In this document: positions 17,123 through 25,389 of the stretch, piece by piece
Layout: every line of letters starts with the position of its first letter
Position numbering within the stretch: the stretch's first letter is position 1
DNA from: Candidatus Oscillibacter excrementavium
GTDB taxonomy: Bacteria > Bacillota > Clostridia > Oscillospirales > Oscillospiraceae
Length of the DNA: 37,847 nt
Assembly (NCBI GenBank): GCA_019118505.1
Contig: DWYU01000061.1
Location: 1 to 37,847 of the forward strand
Direction of reading: 5' to 3'
Translations under genes and position numbers: made by a program
The notes under the pieces: generated by a model
What the model was told of the DNA's origin: nothing
The model's input: only the letters and a program-made list of their open reading frames with translations
The model's database searches: none

Positions 17123-18571
17123 ATGTCCGTTCTATCCGGCCTGAAACCGGCCGATGTGTTCGACTATTTTGAAAAGCTGTGCGCCGTGCCGCACGGCAGC
17201 GGCAACACCAAGGCGATCAGCGACCTGTGTGCGGGCTTTGCCCGGGAGCTGGGCCTGAAGTACCGGCAGGATGCTGCCAACAATCTGGTTATCTGGAAGG
17301 AGGCCTCTCCGGGCTATGAGGGGGCCGCGCCCATCATCCTCCAGGGCCACATGGACATGGTCTGCGCCAAGACAGAGGACTGCCCCAAGGACATGGCGGC
17401 GGAGGGGCTAGACCTGATGACCGACGGCCAGTGGGTCTGGGCCAAGGACACCACGCTGGGCGGAGACAACGGGATCGCCGTGGCCATGATCCTGGCCATC
17501 CTGGCGGACCAGACCCTGGCCCATCCCCCCATCGAGGCGGTGTTCACCACCGACGAGGAGACGGGCATGGACGGGGCTGTGGCCCTGGACTGCTCGGACC
17601 TGAAGGGGCGGAAGCTGCTCAACCTGGACTCGGAGGAGGAAGGGGTGTTCACCGTCTCCTGCGCCGGGGGCGTCCGGCTGGACTGCCTGCTGCCCGGCAC
17701 AGCGGAGGGCGCCGCCGGCCTGGCGGGGTACGAAGTCCTTCTGGACGGCCTGCAGGGCGGCCACTCCGGCTCTGACATCGACAAGGGCCGCGGCTCCGCC
17801 AACCAGCTGATGGGCCGCGTGCTCTACTCCGCCATGGAGCGGATACCGGGCATCCGCCTGGCAGACATCCGGGGCGGCCGCTTTGACAATGTGATCTGCT
17901 CCAAGAACTGTGCCCGGGTGGCGGTGCCCCTGGACCGGAGCGCCGACTTTGAGGCGTTCATCCGCAGCTTTGCCGGCGTCCTGAAAAACGAGTACGCGGT
18001 CAGCGACGGGGGGCTCTCCCTGACCTGCCGGAAGGCCGAGGTGCCGGAGGCGATGGACGTTCCCACCACCGAGCGGATGCTCCATGTCCTGCTGGCTCTG
18101 CCCCAGGGCGTCCAGGCCATGAGCATGGACTTCCCGGGTCTGGTCCAGACCTCTCTGAACCTGGGGGTGATGGGCATGAGGGAGGACGGCCTGCACATGA
18201 CCGTCTCCATCCGCTCCTGCATCGCCTCCCAGAAGGACATGGTGGTCCAGCGGCTGCGCTCCATTGTGGAGTATGCCGGCGGCACCGTGTCGGCACGGAA
18301 CGACTATCCCGGCTGGCAGTATGTAAAGGAATCCGCTTTCCGGGATCTGGTGCTGGAGGCCTATCGGGATGTCAGCGGAAAGGACGGCGCGCTGGAGGCC
18401 ACCCACGGCGGCCTGGAGTGCGGCCTGTTCATCGAGAAGATCCCGGGACTGGACGCCCTGTCCATGGGGCCGGAGCTCCATGACGTGCACTCCGTCCGGG
18501 AGCGGCTCAGCGTGCCCTCCACGGAGCGCGTCTATCGCATGGTGTGCGAGATCCTGAAAAGGAGCAAGTGA
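17123..18571 (+). CDS. pepD: Cytosolic beta-Ala-His / Xaa-His dipeptidase (peptidase family M20C)
   Basis: A 482-residue zinc dipeptidase that hydrolyses dipeptides in the cytoplasm. Family landmarks are visible: H76 and D78 in LQGHMDMV, bridging D115 in LGGDNGIA, and the catalytic/ligand pair E145/E146 in TDEETGMDG. The lid/dimer domain occupies the middle, with GLQGGHSGSDIDKGRG near residue 210, and the last ligand His lies in THGGLECGLF. Length is as expected for PepD. It has its own GAAGGAGGAGG site and follows the importer operon by 106 bases containing two hairpins. Coupling to the importer would fit peptide uptake, but position alone does not prove it. Confidence 0.92.
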   Translation: MSVLSGLKPADVFDYFEKLCAVPHGSGNTKAISDLCAGFARELGLKYRQDAANNLVIWKEASPGYEGAAPIILQGHMDMVCAKTEDCPKDMAAEGLDLMTDGQWVWAKDTTLGGDNGIAVAMILAILADQTLAHPPIEAVFTTDEETGMDGAVALDCSDLKGRKLLNLDSEEEGVFTVSCAGGVRLDCLLPGTAEGAAGLAGYEVLLDGLQGGHSGSDIDKGRGSANQLMGRVLYSAMERIPGIRLADIRGGRFDNVICSKNCARVAVPLDRSADFEAFIRSFAGVLKNEYAVSDGGLSLTCRKAEVPEAMDVPTTERMLHVLLALPQGVQAMSMDFPGLVQTSLNLGVMGMREDGLHMTVSIRSCIASQKDMVVQRLRSIVEYAGGTVSARNDYPGWQYVKESAFRDLVLEAYRDVSGKDGALEATHGGLECGLFIEKIPGLDALSMGPELHDVHSVRERLSVPSTERVYRMVCEILKRSK

Positions 18572-18620
18572 CGGCAGGCCTTCCCCGATGCGCGGCCACT
18601 GGACATTGCGCAAGACAGCG

Positions 18621-18657
18621 CCACCCCTCTGCCACATGAGCAGAGGGGTGGCTTTTT
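18621..18657 (+). terminator. Terminator of pepD
   Basis: A perfect 12-bp stem CCACCCCTCTGC / GCAGAGGGGTGG (18621-18632 with 18640-18651) is followed by CTTTTT. It is 50 bases past the pepD stop, between convergent genes. The minus strand lacks a T-run here, so it probably does not serve the MATE gene. Confidence 0.9.
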
Positions 18658-18704
18658 CAAATCCTGGGGAAATGCGGGGGATGGAGACAGAACGCGGATG
18701 CGCG

Positions 18705-20051
18705 CTAACAGGCGGACACTGTTTGCCCTCTTGATGGATGGAGCAATCGATCATGCCGATCCACATAGCTTTTGAGTGCAAGCGCCAAAACAGCAGACAG
18801 GATCCGCGCAAACACCGTACTCCTCCAAATCATCACCTGCCCGCCCAACAGAGGCGGCAGAAGCAGCATCAGCACCAGCATGAGAACCGGCTCGACAAAC
18901 GTCAGCACATAGGAGAGCGCACTTTTTTCCGATGCGTAAAAGCTGGCTGTCGTGACACGGGTGATGGCGACAAACGGCACGGATACAAGGAAGATCGGAA
19001 TGATTTCGGCCACTTCGATATTGACCTCCTGTGACGCGCCGAACAGGAGTCCCAGACTGTCTCTGGTGACATATAGAAGGATACAGCCGATGACGGCCAA
19101 GAGCATGGCAAAGCCGTAGGCAAGTCTTCGGAAACTCCTCATCCGCGCAAAATCCTGTTCTCCATAGCACCGGCTGATGAGCGGCTGGCTGCCGTCGCCC
19201 ACCCCCTGAAAGATCAGGTAGATGATGCAGATCATGTATGCGATGCAAGCGTAGGCCGCAATCGCCGGCTCCCCTCCGTAAGAGGCGGAAAAGCGGTTGA
19301 TGATAATCGAAGAGAGATTGGGGGACATGGCCAGCCCGAAGGGGGCGATTCCCAACTTCAAAACGGCGGCCGAGACCGCCCTGGTTTTTGAAAAGGGGAT
19401 CGCCAGGGTGAACTGCTTCTTTTGGATGAGATAGGCGAGGGCGATCAACATCGTAACGCCTTGCCCGATGACAGTCGCAATCGCGGCTCCGGCAACGCCT
19501 TGCTCCCAGACCCATACAAAGAGGTAGTCCAGGATGATATTGGTCACAAAGCCCGCGATCATGGCAGCCATCGCATAAACGGAACCGCCGAGGTTCCGGA
19601 TCAAGGGCACAAGGCCCGTGCCGAAAATCTGCAGAATCGTGCCGAAAGTCACGATCACGATATATTCCTCGGCCAGGGACAGCATTGCGCCGCTGGCGCC
19701 CAAAAGCCGCAGCAGGGGATTGCAGCAGCATAGAATCAGGATGGTCAAAATGACGCTGAAAACAATCATCAGCCAGTTGGCCCCTGCTGTATACATGCGG
19801 GCTTCCGCTTCCCGCCTCTCCGCATTTTTAATGGAGAAGTAGATCGCGCCGCCCATCCCGATCCCGGTCCCGACCGCTTGGATGAACGCGACAATGGGAT
19901 ACGCGATGTTTACGGCGGAAAGCCCCACATCCCCTAAACTGTTCCCCACGAAGAAACCGTCTACGATCGCGTAAACGCCGGACAGCGCAAAGGACAGGAT
20001 AGACGGAAAGACATATTGGAAAAATGTTTTTGTATTACGCATCTGCATCAT
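18705..20051 (-). CDS. MATE family multidrug efflux transporter
   Basis: A 448-residue cation-coupled efflux protein with about twelve membrane helices in two homologous halves. The N-terminus KTFFQYVFPSILSFALSGVYAIVDGFFVGNSLGDVGLSAVNIAYP is the MATE opening block, and QGVGDGSQPLISRCYGEQDF near residue 265 is the matching block of the second half. The gene overlaps the marR-like gene by 17 bases and starts after GGAGGCAGGAA. A MarR-controlled exporter of toxic or drug-like compounds is the simplest reading. No minus-strand terminator was found downstream. Confidence 0.92.
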   Translation of the reverse strand: MMQMRNTKTFFQYVFPSILSFALSGVYAIVDGFFVGNSLGDVGLSAVNIAYPIVAFIQAVGTGIGMGGAIYFSIKNAERREAEARMYTAGANWLMIVFSVILTILILCCCNPLLRLLGASGAMLSLAEEYIVIVTFGTILQIFGTGLVPLIRNLGGSVYAMAAMIAGFVTNIILDYLFVWVWEQGVAGAAIATVIGQGVTMLIALAYLIQKKQFTLAIPFSKTRAVSAAVLKLGIAPFGLAMSPNLSSIIINRFSASYGGEPAIAAYACIAYMICIIYLIFQGVGDGSQPLISRCYGEQDFARMRSFRRLAYGFAMLLAVIGCILLYVTRDSLGLLFGASQEVNIEVAEIIPIFLVSVPFVAITRVTTASFYASEKSALSYVLTFVEPVLMLVLMLLLPPLLGGQVMIWRSTVFARILSAVLALALKSYVDRHDRLLHPSRGQTVSAC

Positions 20052-20502
20052 TTGGATTCCTGCCTCCGGCCTCTTGGAAAAGTTTTATAAACAGCGCGCC
20101 GTCCTTGCTGAATCGGTGCATCCGTTCAAGCCCCATTTTTTGGATCACGGACAGTTCGGCTTTTCGCAATTCGGGCAGAATCGTGTCCGCATAGGCCCTC
20201 CCTGCCGCTGTGAATTGGATGCGCTTATTCCGCTTATCCCCCTGCATGGGGAGCAGTTCCACGAACTTCTGCCTTTCAAAATCCTTCAGGATCATATTGA
20301 CGGTTTGCTTTGGGATCAGCCATCGCTGGCTGATTTTCTTCTGTGTGCAGTCCTCGCCGCCCTCATCAATGGCGGTGAGCGCCAGCAGGCAGCTGACCGA
20401 AATGCCATGTGCTTTCGCCCACTCTGTATAGACATAGTTGGTCTCCTGCCAGACCGCATAGTAGCGGTTCAATTCCTCCATCAGTGCAGCATGGTTTTCC
20501 AT
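20035..20502 (-). CDS. MarR-family transcriptional regulator
   Basis: A 155-residue regulator. The central winged helix (GISVSCLLALTAIDEGGEDCTQKKISQRWLIPKQTVNMILKDFERQKFVELL) is typical of MarR proteins, followed by a basic wing (GDKRNKRIQFTAAGRAYAD). I chose the ATG at 20502 because AGGAGG lies six bases before it; longer in-frame starts run through the promoter. It forms an operon with the MATE gene and has an operator-like palindrome inside its own promoter, so it is expected to repress both genes until a ligand releases it. Confidence 0.9.
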   Translation of the reverse strand: MENHAALMEELNRYYAVWQETNYVYTEWAKAHGISVSCLLALTAIDEGGEDCTQKKISQRWLIPKQTVNMILKDFERQKFVELLPMQGDKRNKRIQFTAAGRAYADTILPELRKAELSVIQKMGLERMHRFSKDGALFIKLFQEAGGRNPNDADA

Positions 20503-20543
20503 TGCGCGCCTCCTTGCTGAATTAGTACGGTTCTGTACCGATT

Positions 20544-20574
20544 TAGTATAGTCTGTAACTGTACTATTTGTCAA
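20544..20574 (-). promoter_or_regulatory. Promoter and palindromic operator of the marR-MATE operon
   Basis: On the minus strand TTGACA (20569-20574, perfect) and TATACT (20545-20550, five of six) are 18 bases apart. An 8-base inverted repeat with one mismatch, TAGTATAG / CTGTACTA (20544-20551 and 20559-20566), covers the spacer and the -10 box, as expected for MarR repression. A related dyad (CGGT/ACCG) lies downstream near 20528-20540. Confidence 0.8.
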
Positions 20575-20675
20575 GAAGAACTTTTCTGTAAGGTTCCGAT
20601 TTCCGGCTGAGCGCACAGCTTTGTAAAAATGGATGAGGTCCGCCTTCGGCGGGCAAAGACCTGGACCGTAATAGA

Positions 20676-20718
20676 GCGAGGCCCGGGCGCGGAAATACCG
20701 CGTCCGGGCCTCGCTTTT
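20676..20718 (+). terminator. 17-bp GC hairpin between the marR promoter and the redox operon end
   Basis: GCGAGGCCCGGGCGCGG (20676-20692) pairs with CCGCGTCCGGGCCTCGC (20698-20714) with one G-T pair; the loop is AAATA, followed by TTTT on the plus strand. No plus-strand gene ends here. On the minus strand it lies about 120 bases past the SLH-flavodoxin stop and may still stop that transcript, despite lacking a T-run. Nothing else is visible in 20575-20837. Confidence 0.65.
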
Positions 20719-20837
20719 GAATTGCACGGGTTACAGTTTGGGCGATTCGGAGAAACAGGAACCGATTTCCCGTGACACAAACGCCGCCATCTGCAAGTGG
20801 CCGGATATGGGGAGGCGTGGATCGCCGCCCCGGCCGC

Positions 20838-21992
20838 TCAGGCCGCGGTGTCCAGCTCCAGTCCCAGGGTGCCCACCCACTGGGCCACCGCCTCCCGGGA
20901 GGCGGTGCCGGCAAAGCGCTGGCCGTCCAGCCAGGTGGCACCGCTGGTCAGACCCTCCACATTCCGGGCGCTGGAGCCGATGCCGCTGGAGCCGCTGGTG
21001 CAGAAGGGCACGATGGTCTTGCCGTCAAAGTCATAGCTCTCCAGGAAGGTGGAGATGATCTTGGGGGACTGTCCGTTCCAGATGGGATACCCCAGGAAGA
21101 TCACGTCATACGCCTCCAGGTCCTCCACGCTGCCGGAGATGGCAGGCCGGGCATCCGGGTCCCGTCCCTCCACCTGGGAGCGGCTGCTGGAGTTGGTGTA
21201 GTCCAGATCCGCGGACGTGTAGGGAACTTCAGGCACGATCTCATAGAGGTCCGCGTCCAGAATGGACTGAAGGTACTCCGCAATGTGCTCGGTATTGCCG
21301 GTGGCGGAGAAGTAGGCCACCAGGACCCGGGCCGTATCCTCCGCCGGAGTGGATTCCTCCGGGGCCTCCGGCGCCTGATCGTTCAGGTAGCGGTACAGGA
21401 TCACGGCCACCTGGGCGCGGGTGGCATAGCCGGCGGGATCAAAGCTGCCGTCGCTGCGGCCGGCGATGATGCCGTTGGCGGCCGCCCAGTTGACGGCCTG
21501 GACCGCATAGCCGGAAATAGCAGACGCATCTGTGAAATCAGCATCATCCTCCACGGCCTCGCTGCCGTCATACCGCCACAAAATGGCGGCGATCTGCTGG
21601 CGGGTCACCGGATCATTGAGGCCGAACCGGCCATCCCCGTACCCGGTGACAACGCCGCGGGCCGCAGCCCATGCGACGCCGTCCGCGTAGGCGCTGGCTT
21701 CCGGTACATCTGAAAAGTCCGGTGCACCGGAGACCTCCGGGCTGCCGGCGGCACGGTACAAAACGGTGGCCAGCATCCCCCGGGTCATGGTGCGGTCCGG
21801 CGAGAATGTGGCGGCTCCGGTGCCGTTCATGACGCCGTTGTCCCGGCACCAGACAGCCTCCTCTGCGTACCAGGCGCCGGTATCCACATCCGCGAAGCCG
21901 GTGTCCTCCACGGCGGCGAAGGCCGGGATGGAGATGGACAGGGACAGGACGGCCGCCGTGACAAGGGCGGCCAGTTTTTTCAGATTCCGCAT
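20838..21992 (-). CDS. Cell-surface flavodoxin: three SLH repeats fused to a flavodoxin domain
   Basis: A 384-residue exported protein. Residues 1-26 are a signal peptide ending PAFA. Three SLH repeats follow, at about 32-83 (FADVDTGAWYAEEAVWC), 92-144 (FSDVPEASAYADGVAW) and 152-203 (FTDASAISGYAVQAVNW). An acidic Pro/Glu linker (about 204-221) leads to a flavodoxin domain (222-384) with the FMN phosphate loop YFSATGNTEH, then FLGYPIWNGQ and FCTSGSSG. SLH repeats bind cell-wall polymer, so the flavodoxin would be displayed outside the cell. It is the last gene of the redox operon, 20 bases after an aldo/keto reductase gene. An exported wall-anchored flavodoxin needs external FMN loading and an extracellular electron donor. 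Confidence 0.9.
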   Translation of the reverse strand: MRNLKKLAALVTAAVLSLSISIPAFAAVEDTGFADVDTGAWYAEEAVWCRDNGVMNGTGAATFSPDRTMTRGMLATVLYRAAGSPEVSGAPDFSDVPEASAYADGVAWAAARGVVTGYGDGRFGLNDPVTRQQIAAILWRYDGSEAVEDDADFTDASAISGYAVQAVNWAAANGIIAGRSDGSFDPAGYATRAQVAVILYRYLNDQAPEAPEESTPAEDTARVLVAYFSATGNTEHIAEYLQSILDADLYEIVPEVPYTSADLDYTNSSSRSQVEGRDPDARPAISGSVEDLEAYDVIFLGYPIWNGQSPKIISTFLESYDFDGKTIVPFCTSGSSGIGSSARNVEGLTSGATWLDGQRFAGTASREAVAQWVGTLGLELDTAA

Positions 21993-22012
21993 GATGGGTC
22001 CCTCCTTCTTCC

Positions 22013-23056
22013 TTATTTTTCAAGATTTTGGTTCCCAGTAGACCACACGTGCTGCTCCTTGGCGGCGGCAGGGGTATTCTGGGCCATGACTCCCACCAGC
22101 TTGTGGGGGACGTAGGGCTCCTCCAGGTAAGCGCACTCCTCCGCCGTCAGCTTCAGTTCCACGGCCTTGGCGGCGCCCTCGATGTGGTGGAGCTTGGTGG
22201 CCCCCACCACCGGGGCGGTGACCTTCGTCAGCAGCCACGCCAGGGACACTTCCGTCATGGAGACACCCCGCTTGTCCGCCAGCTCCGCCACCCGGTCGAT
22301 GATGACCTGATCCTGTTTCGCGGTGGCGTCGTACTTGAACTTGGCGTAGCTGTCCTCTTCCAGCCGCTTGGAGGTCTCCCCCGGGTGCTTGGACAGCCGG
22401 CCGCCGGCCAGGGAGCTGTAGGGCGTCATGGCGATGTTGTCCTTGGCGCAGAGCTTCGCCATCTCCCGTTCCTCCTCCCGGAAGATCAGGTTGTAGTGGC
22501 CCTGGATGGAGATGAATTTGGCAAAGCCCTCCCGCTCCGCCAGGGCGTTGGCCTTGGCCAGCTGATAGGCGAAGCAGTTGGAGATGCCGATGTACCGGAC
22601 CTTTCCCGCCCGCACCACCCGGTTGAGGCCCTCCAGAATGTCATAGAGGGGCGTCTCATAGTCCCACATGTGGTAGATATACAGGTCGATGTAGTCCGTC
22701 CCCAGGTTCCGCAGACTGGTGTTCACCATGGTCTCAATGTGCTGCTGGCCGGAGACGCCCGCGGCGATCTCCTCCTGGGTGCGGGGGAGGAACTTGGTGG
22801 CCACCACCACGTCCTCCCGCTTGGCAAAGTCCCGGAGGGCCCGGCCCAGATACTGCTCGCTGGTGCCGGACTGGTAGCCGATGGCGGTGTCAAAGAAGTT
22901 CACCCCCAGCTCCAGACCCCGCTGGATGATCTCCCGGGAGTGGCCCTCGTCCAGGGTCCAGCTGTGCTGGCCGTTGTGGGGGTCGCCGAAGCCCATGCAG
23001 CCCATGCAGATGCGGGAGACGGTGAGGTCGGAATTCCCCAGCTTCGTGTACTCCAT
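22013..23056 (-). CDS. Aldo/keto reductase (YajO/YccK-type)
   Basis: A 347-residue NAD(P)H-dependent carbonyl reductase with a TIM-barrel fold. Catalytic landmarks are FFDTAIGYQSG (Asp and Tyr), VVVATKF (Lys) and IYHMWDYETP (His region). GISNCFAYQL and the C-terminal LTKVTAPVVGATKLHHI contribute to the cofactor site. I chose the ATG at 23056 (MEYTKLGNSDLTVSR), which follows AAGGGGGCGGG; the in-frame ATG at 23119 lies inside the cupin gene. It is one of three aldo/keto reductases in the operon, probably reducing reactive carbonyls or quinone-like compounds. Confidence 0.9.
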   Translation of the reverse strand: MEYTKLGNSDLTVSRICMGCMGFGDPHNGQHSWTLDEGHSREIIQRGLELGVNFFDTAIGYQSGTSEQYLGRALRDFAKREDVVVATKFLPRTQEEIAAGVSGQQHIETMVNTSLRNLGTDYIDLYIYHMWDYETPLYDILEGLNRVVRAGKVRYIGISNCFAYQLAKANALAEREGFAKFISIQGHYNLIFREEEREMAKLCAKDNIAMTPYSSLAGGRLSKHPGETSKRLEEDSYAKFKYDATAKQDQVIIDRVAELADKRGVSMTEVSLAWLLTKVTAPVVGATKLHHIEGAAKAVELKLTAEECAYLEEPYVPHKLVGVMAQNTPAAAKEQHVWSTGNQNLEK

Positions 23057-23069
23057 GGAACCCGCCCCC

Positions 23070-23507
23070 TTACTCCAGACCGTTGTAGGTTGCGTCCTCC
23101 ACCGGCTCCAGCCACTCATTGGCCGTCTCCTCGCCGGGCACCTCCACGGCGATGTGGCTGAACCAGCTGTTCTTCTTGGCCCCGTGCCAGTGCTTTACAT
23201 TGGCGGGAATGGTGATGACGGTGCCGGGGGTCAGGCTGACGGCAGGTTTCCCCTCCTCCTGGTACCAGCCCTCGCCGGCGGTGCAGATCAGCAGCTGGCC
23301 GCCGCCGGATTTCGCGTGGTGGATGTGCCAGTTGTTCCGGCAGCCCGGCTCAAAGGTGACGTTGGCCAGGAACACCGGGCACTTGCCCGCCTCCGTCAGG
23401 GGGTTCAGGTAGGAGTTTCCAATGAAGTACTGGGCGTAGGCGCTGTTGGCCTGCCCCCGGCCGAACACGTTGGCCTGGTCAAAGGATGCTTTGTCTTGGA
23501 TACGCAT
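23070..23507 (-). CDS. Cupin-domain protein
   Basis: A 145-residue single-domain cupin. The metal-binding motif is visible in NNWHIHHAKSGGGQLLICTAGEGWYQEEG (motif 1, His residues and Glu/Gln ligands), and IPANVKHWHGAKKNSW supplies the later His of motif 2. Cupins of this length are common beside carboxymuconolactone-decarboxylase-like and aldo/keto reductase genes in anaerobe redox clusters; their reaction is often unknown. It sits 13 bases upstream of an aldo/keto reductase gene and starts after AAGGAAG. It could be a small-molecule isomerase, a dioxygenase-like fold or a sensor. Confidence 0.85.
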   Translation of the reverse strand: MRIQDKASFDQANVFGRGQANSAYAQYFIGNSYLNPLTEAGKCPVFLANVTFEPGCRNNWHIHHAKSGGGQLLICTAGEGWYQEEGKPAVSLTPGTVITIPANVKHWHGAKKNSWFSHIAVEVPGEETANEWLEPVEDATYNGLE

Positions 23508-23538
23508 GAGAATCTTCCTTTCTGCTTGTTTTTATGAT

Positions 23539-24048
23539 TTATTTCCGCAGGGGCACGGTAAGCCCCGCCCGGAGCAGCCACGGTTGAATTTGCTCCGCCG
23601 CCTCGTCCGTCTCCCGGTCTAGGATGCCCAAGGGCTCCCCCACCTCCGCCCTGGGACAGAGGGTCTGGATGTCCCGCCGCAAATCGCAGGGGACGCCGCC
23701 GCAGTGGGCGTAGAAGGGCAGGATCCGCTTCCCGGACAGGTCGTTATGATACAGCCAGGAGGCCAGAGGTGGCGCCAGGGTGCCGCACCAGTTGGGGGTG
23801 CCCACAAAGATGACGGGATAGGGCCGCGGCGTATGGAAAACGGGGAGCAGCCTGGGGCGGACATGCCCCTGAATCTCTTTTCTGGCTTGGGAGAGCAGTT
23901 CCGGGAAGGCCGCGGGATAGGGCTGCCAGGGGTAGATCTCGCACCAGTCGCCGCCGGTGATCTGTTGCAGGGCCTCCGCCACCCGGTGGGTGTGCCCGGA
24001 GTAAGAGTAGGAGACGATCAGGAACCGGGGTTCGTTCGTGTGGTCCAT
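23539..24048 (-). CDS. Cytoplasmic flavodoxin-like protein
   Basis: A 169-residue flavodoxin without signal peptide. The phosphate loop is SYSYSGHTHRVAEAL, the second loop FVGTPNWCGTLAPPLASWL and the third FYAHCGGVPCDL. These match flavodoxins of the PF12682-like group, which carry FMN and move single electrons or hydride. Two Cys in the third loop region (HCGGVPC) are unusual. The start has AAGGAGG. It lies between the flavin reductase and cupin genes in the redox operon and is the only intracellular flavodoxin in this half, so it could be the cytosolic carrier linked to the exported ones. Confidence 0.85.
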   Translation of the reverse strand: MDHTNEPRFLIVSYSYSGHTHRVAEALQQITGGDWCEIYPWQPYPAAFPELLSQARKEIQGHVRPRLLPVFHTPRPYPVIFVGTPNWCGTLAPPLASWLYHNDLSGKRILPFYAHCGGVPCDLRRDIQTLCPRAEVGEPLGILDRETDEAAEQIQPWLLRAGLTVPLRK

Positions 24049-24082
24049 GGCCTGTCGCCTCCTTCCAAACGCCGGGGCCGGT

Positions 24083-24640
24083 TTATGCCTGCTGCTCTTT
24101 TCCGTAGGACATGCACTTGCCCAGAACCTCCCCGGTCTTCAGATACTCATAGGTGGGCATCTCGAAGAGCACCGGCTTCAGGGCCCGATAGTCGATCTTC
24201 CCCTCGGAGGTCAGGACATTCTCCTCGGCGTAGGTAGCAGCGATGGTGCAGATGAAGCTCTCGAAGTTCGGCGTCTGGTAGATGTCCTCCACCTTGCAGG
24301 CCATGGTCACCGGGGCGTCGTCGATCATGGGGGCGCCGGTGGCGTCGTCGGCGTGCCAGGCGAACAGCTCGCTCTTGTCCTCCTTGTTACCGCTGACGCA
24401 GCCGGAGCGGTCCGCCCTGGGGAGCAGGGCCTCGTCCACGATGTTGATGGACAGGGCCTTCGTCTCCCGGATGCCCCGGTTGGAGTAGTGGGCGGCCACC
24501 ATGCTGACCATCACGTGGTCGTGGCCCAGAATGCCCAGGTGGCCCACCAGGGTCCAGTTGGGCTTGCCGTTCACCATGGCCCCCACCACGACCAGCGGCG
24601 TGGGATACAGGGCCAGCGCGTTGCCAATGTTCTTTTTCAT
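24083..24640 (-). CDS. Flavin reductase family protein (FMN-binding split barrel)
   Basis: A 185-residue protein of the flavin reductase-like split-barrel family. The start MKKNIGNALALYPTPLVVVGAMVNGKPNWTLVGHLGILGHD is the family opening, and SNRGIRETKALSINIVDEALL is the FMN-contact region. Members bind FMN and reduce flavins or act as NAD(P)H-flavin oxidoreductases. A GGAGGAACC site precedes the ATG. Placed between the DUF4405 membrane protein and a flavodoxin, it could supply reduced flavin or electrons to the flavodoxin chain. Confidence 0.85.
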   Translation of the reverse strand: MKKNIGNALALYPTPLVVVGAMVNGKPNWTLVGHLGILGHDHVMVSMVAAHYSNRGIRETKALSINIVDEALLPRADRSGCVSGNKEDKSELFAWHADDATGAPMIDDAPVTMACKVEDIYQTPNFESFICTIAATYAEENVLTSEGKIDYRALKPVLFEMPTYEYLKTGEVLGKCMSYGKEQQA

Positions 24641-24676
24641 AAAGGTTCCTCCTAAAAGAAAATTACAGAATTTTGA

Positions 24677-25366
24677 TCAGCGGATCTGCCGCTCTCCCCC
24701 GGCCCGCTTCCGCAGAAACCGGGCGGCATAGTAGGCCAGGAAGATACATGTGCCTATCATGGCCAGGTAGTCCAGATAGAACAAGGGGATGGGCTCGCTG
24801 AAATCAAAAAACACGAAGTGGGTCCGCGCCAACATATAGGTGATGAGATTCCGCCGCACAAAGGCGATGAGCCCATAGACCGCCACGCACCCGCCCAGAA
24901 TGGACAGCAGCACCTGCCGGGGCCGGGAAGGCCGAAGATTTAGGGCCTTACGGGCCATCTCCAGAAACATCCCCCAGTGGAGCCCCAGGTGCAGGGCCAT
25001 CAACACGAACCCCCAGTAGGAGGCAGCCATGTGCAGGAGACGGGCAAAGCCCATCCTGCCCCGAATGGGGAGAGCCGCGAACACATAGTTGGAGAGGATG
25101 ACCCCGCTGATCATCAGGCCCGCCATGGACAGGAACACCAGCAGATCGATCACCAGCTGCAAAACCCGGACGGGGTTATATTTTCCCTGAAAGAGGCTCC
25201 GGTGCCAGCTTCTGTTCAGGACATGGTGGAGGAGGAACAGGACAAACATCCCCGCTCCCGCCCACTCATGGGCGAAATCTCCCCAGAACTGGTAGCCCAT
25301 CAGGAACAGCAGGCCCAGGGTCAGGAGCACATCCACCGCGAGTTTCACGGTCACCTTCGGCTTCAT
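24677..25366 (-). CDS. DUF4405 integral membrane protein (cytochrome b-like)
   Basis: A 229-residue membrane protein with about five to six helices. Histidine placement resembles di-heme cytochrome b: HEWAGAGMFVLFLLHHVLNRSWH in the second helix and HMAASYWGFVLMALHLGLHW in the fourth. These could hold two heme b groups across the membrane. DUF4405 proteins are of unknown function but recur near flavodoxin and redox genes. Here it lies between a lipoprotein flavodoxin and a flavin reductase, making it the only candidate in the operon for carrying electrons through the membrane. Heme binding is inferred from His spacing only. Confidence 0.8.
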   Translation of the reverse strand: MKPKVTVKLAVDVLLTLGLLFLMGYQFWGDFAHEWAGAGMFVLFLLHHVLNRSWHRSLFQGKYNPVRVLQLVIDLLVFLSMAGLMISGVILSNYVFAALPIRGRMGFARLLHMAASYWGFVLMALHLGLHWGMFLEMARKALNLRPSRPRQVLLSILGGCVAVYGLIAFVRRNLITYMLARTHFVFFDFSEPIPLFYLDYLAMIGTCIFLAYYAARFLRKRAGGERQIR

Positions 25367-25389
25367 GGGTTCACCGCCTTTCCGGTTCC

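Noticed and set aside
22028-23161. Plus-strand open frame of 377 codons
   Set aside because: Antisense shadow of the aldo/keto reductase gene.
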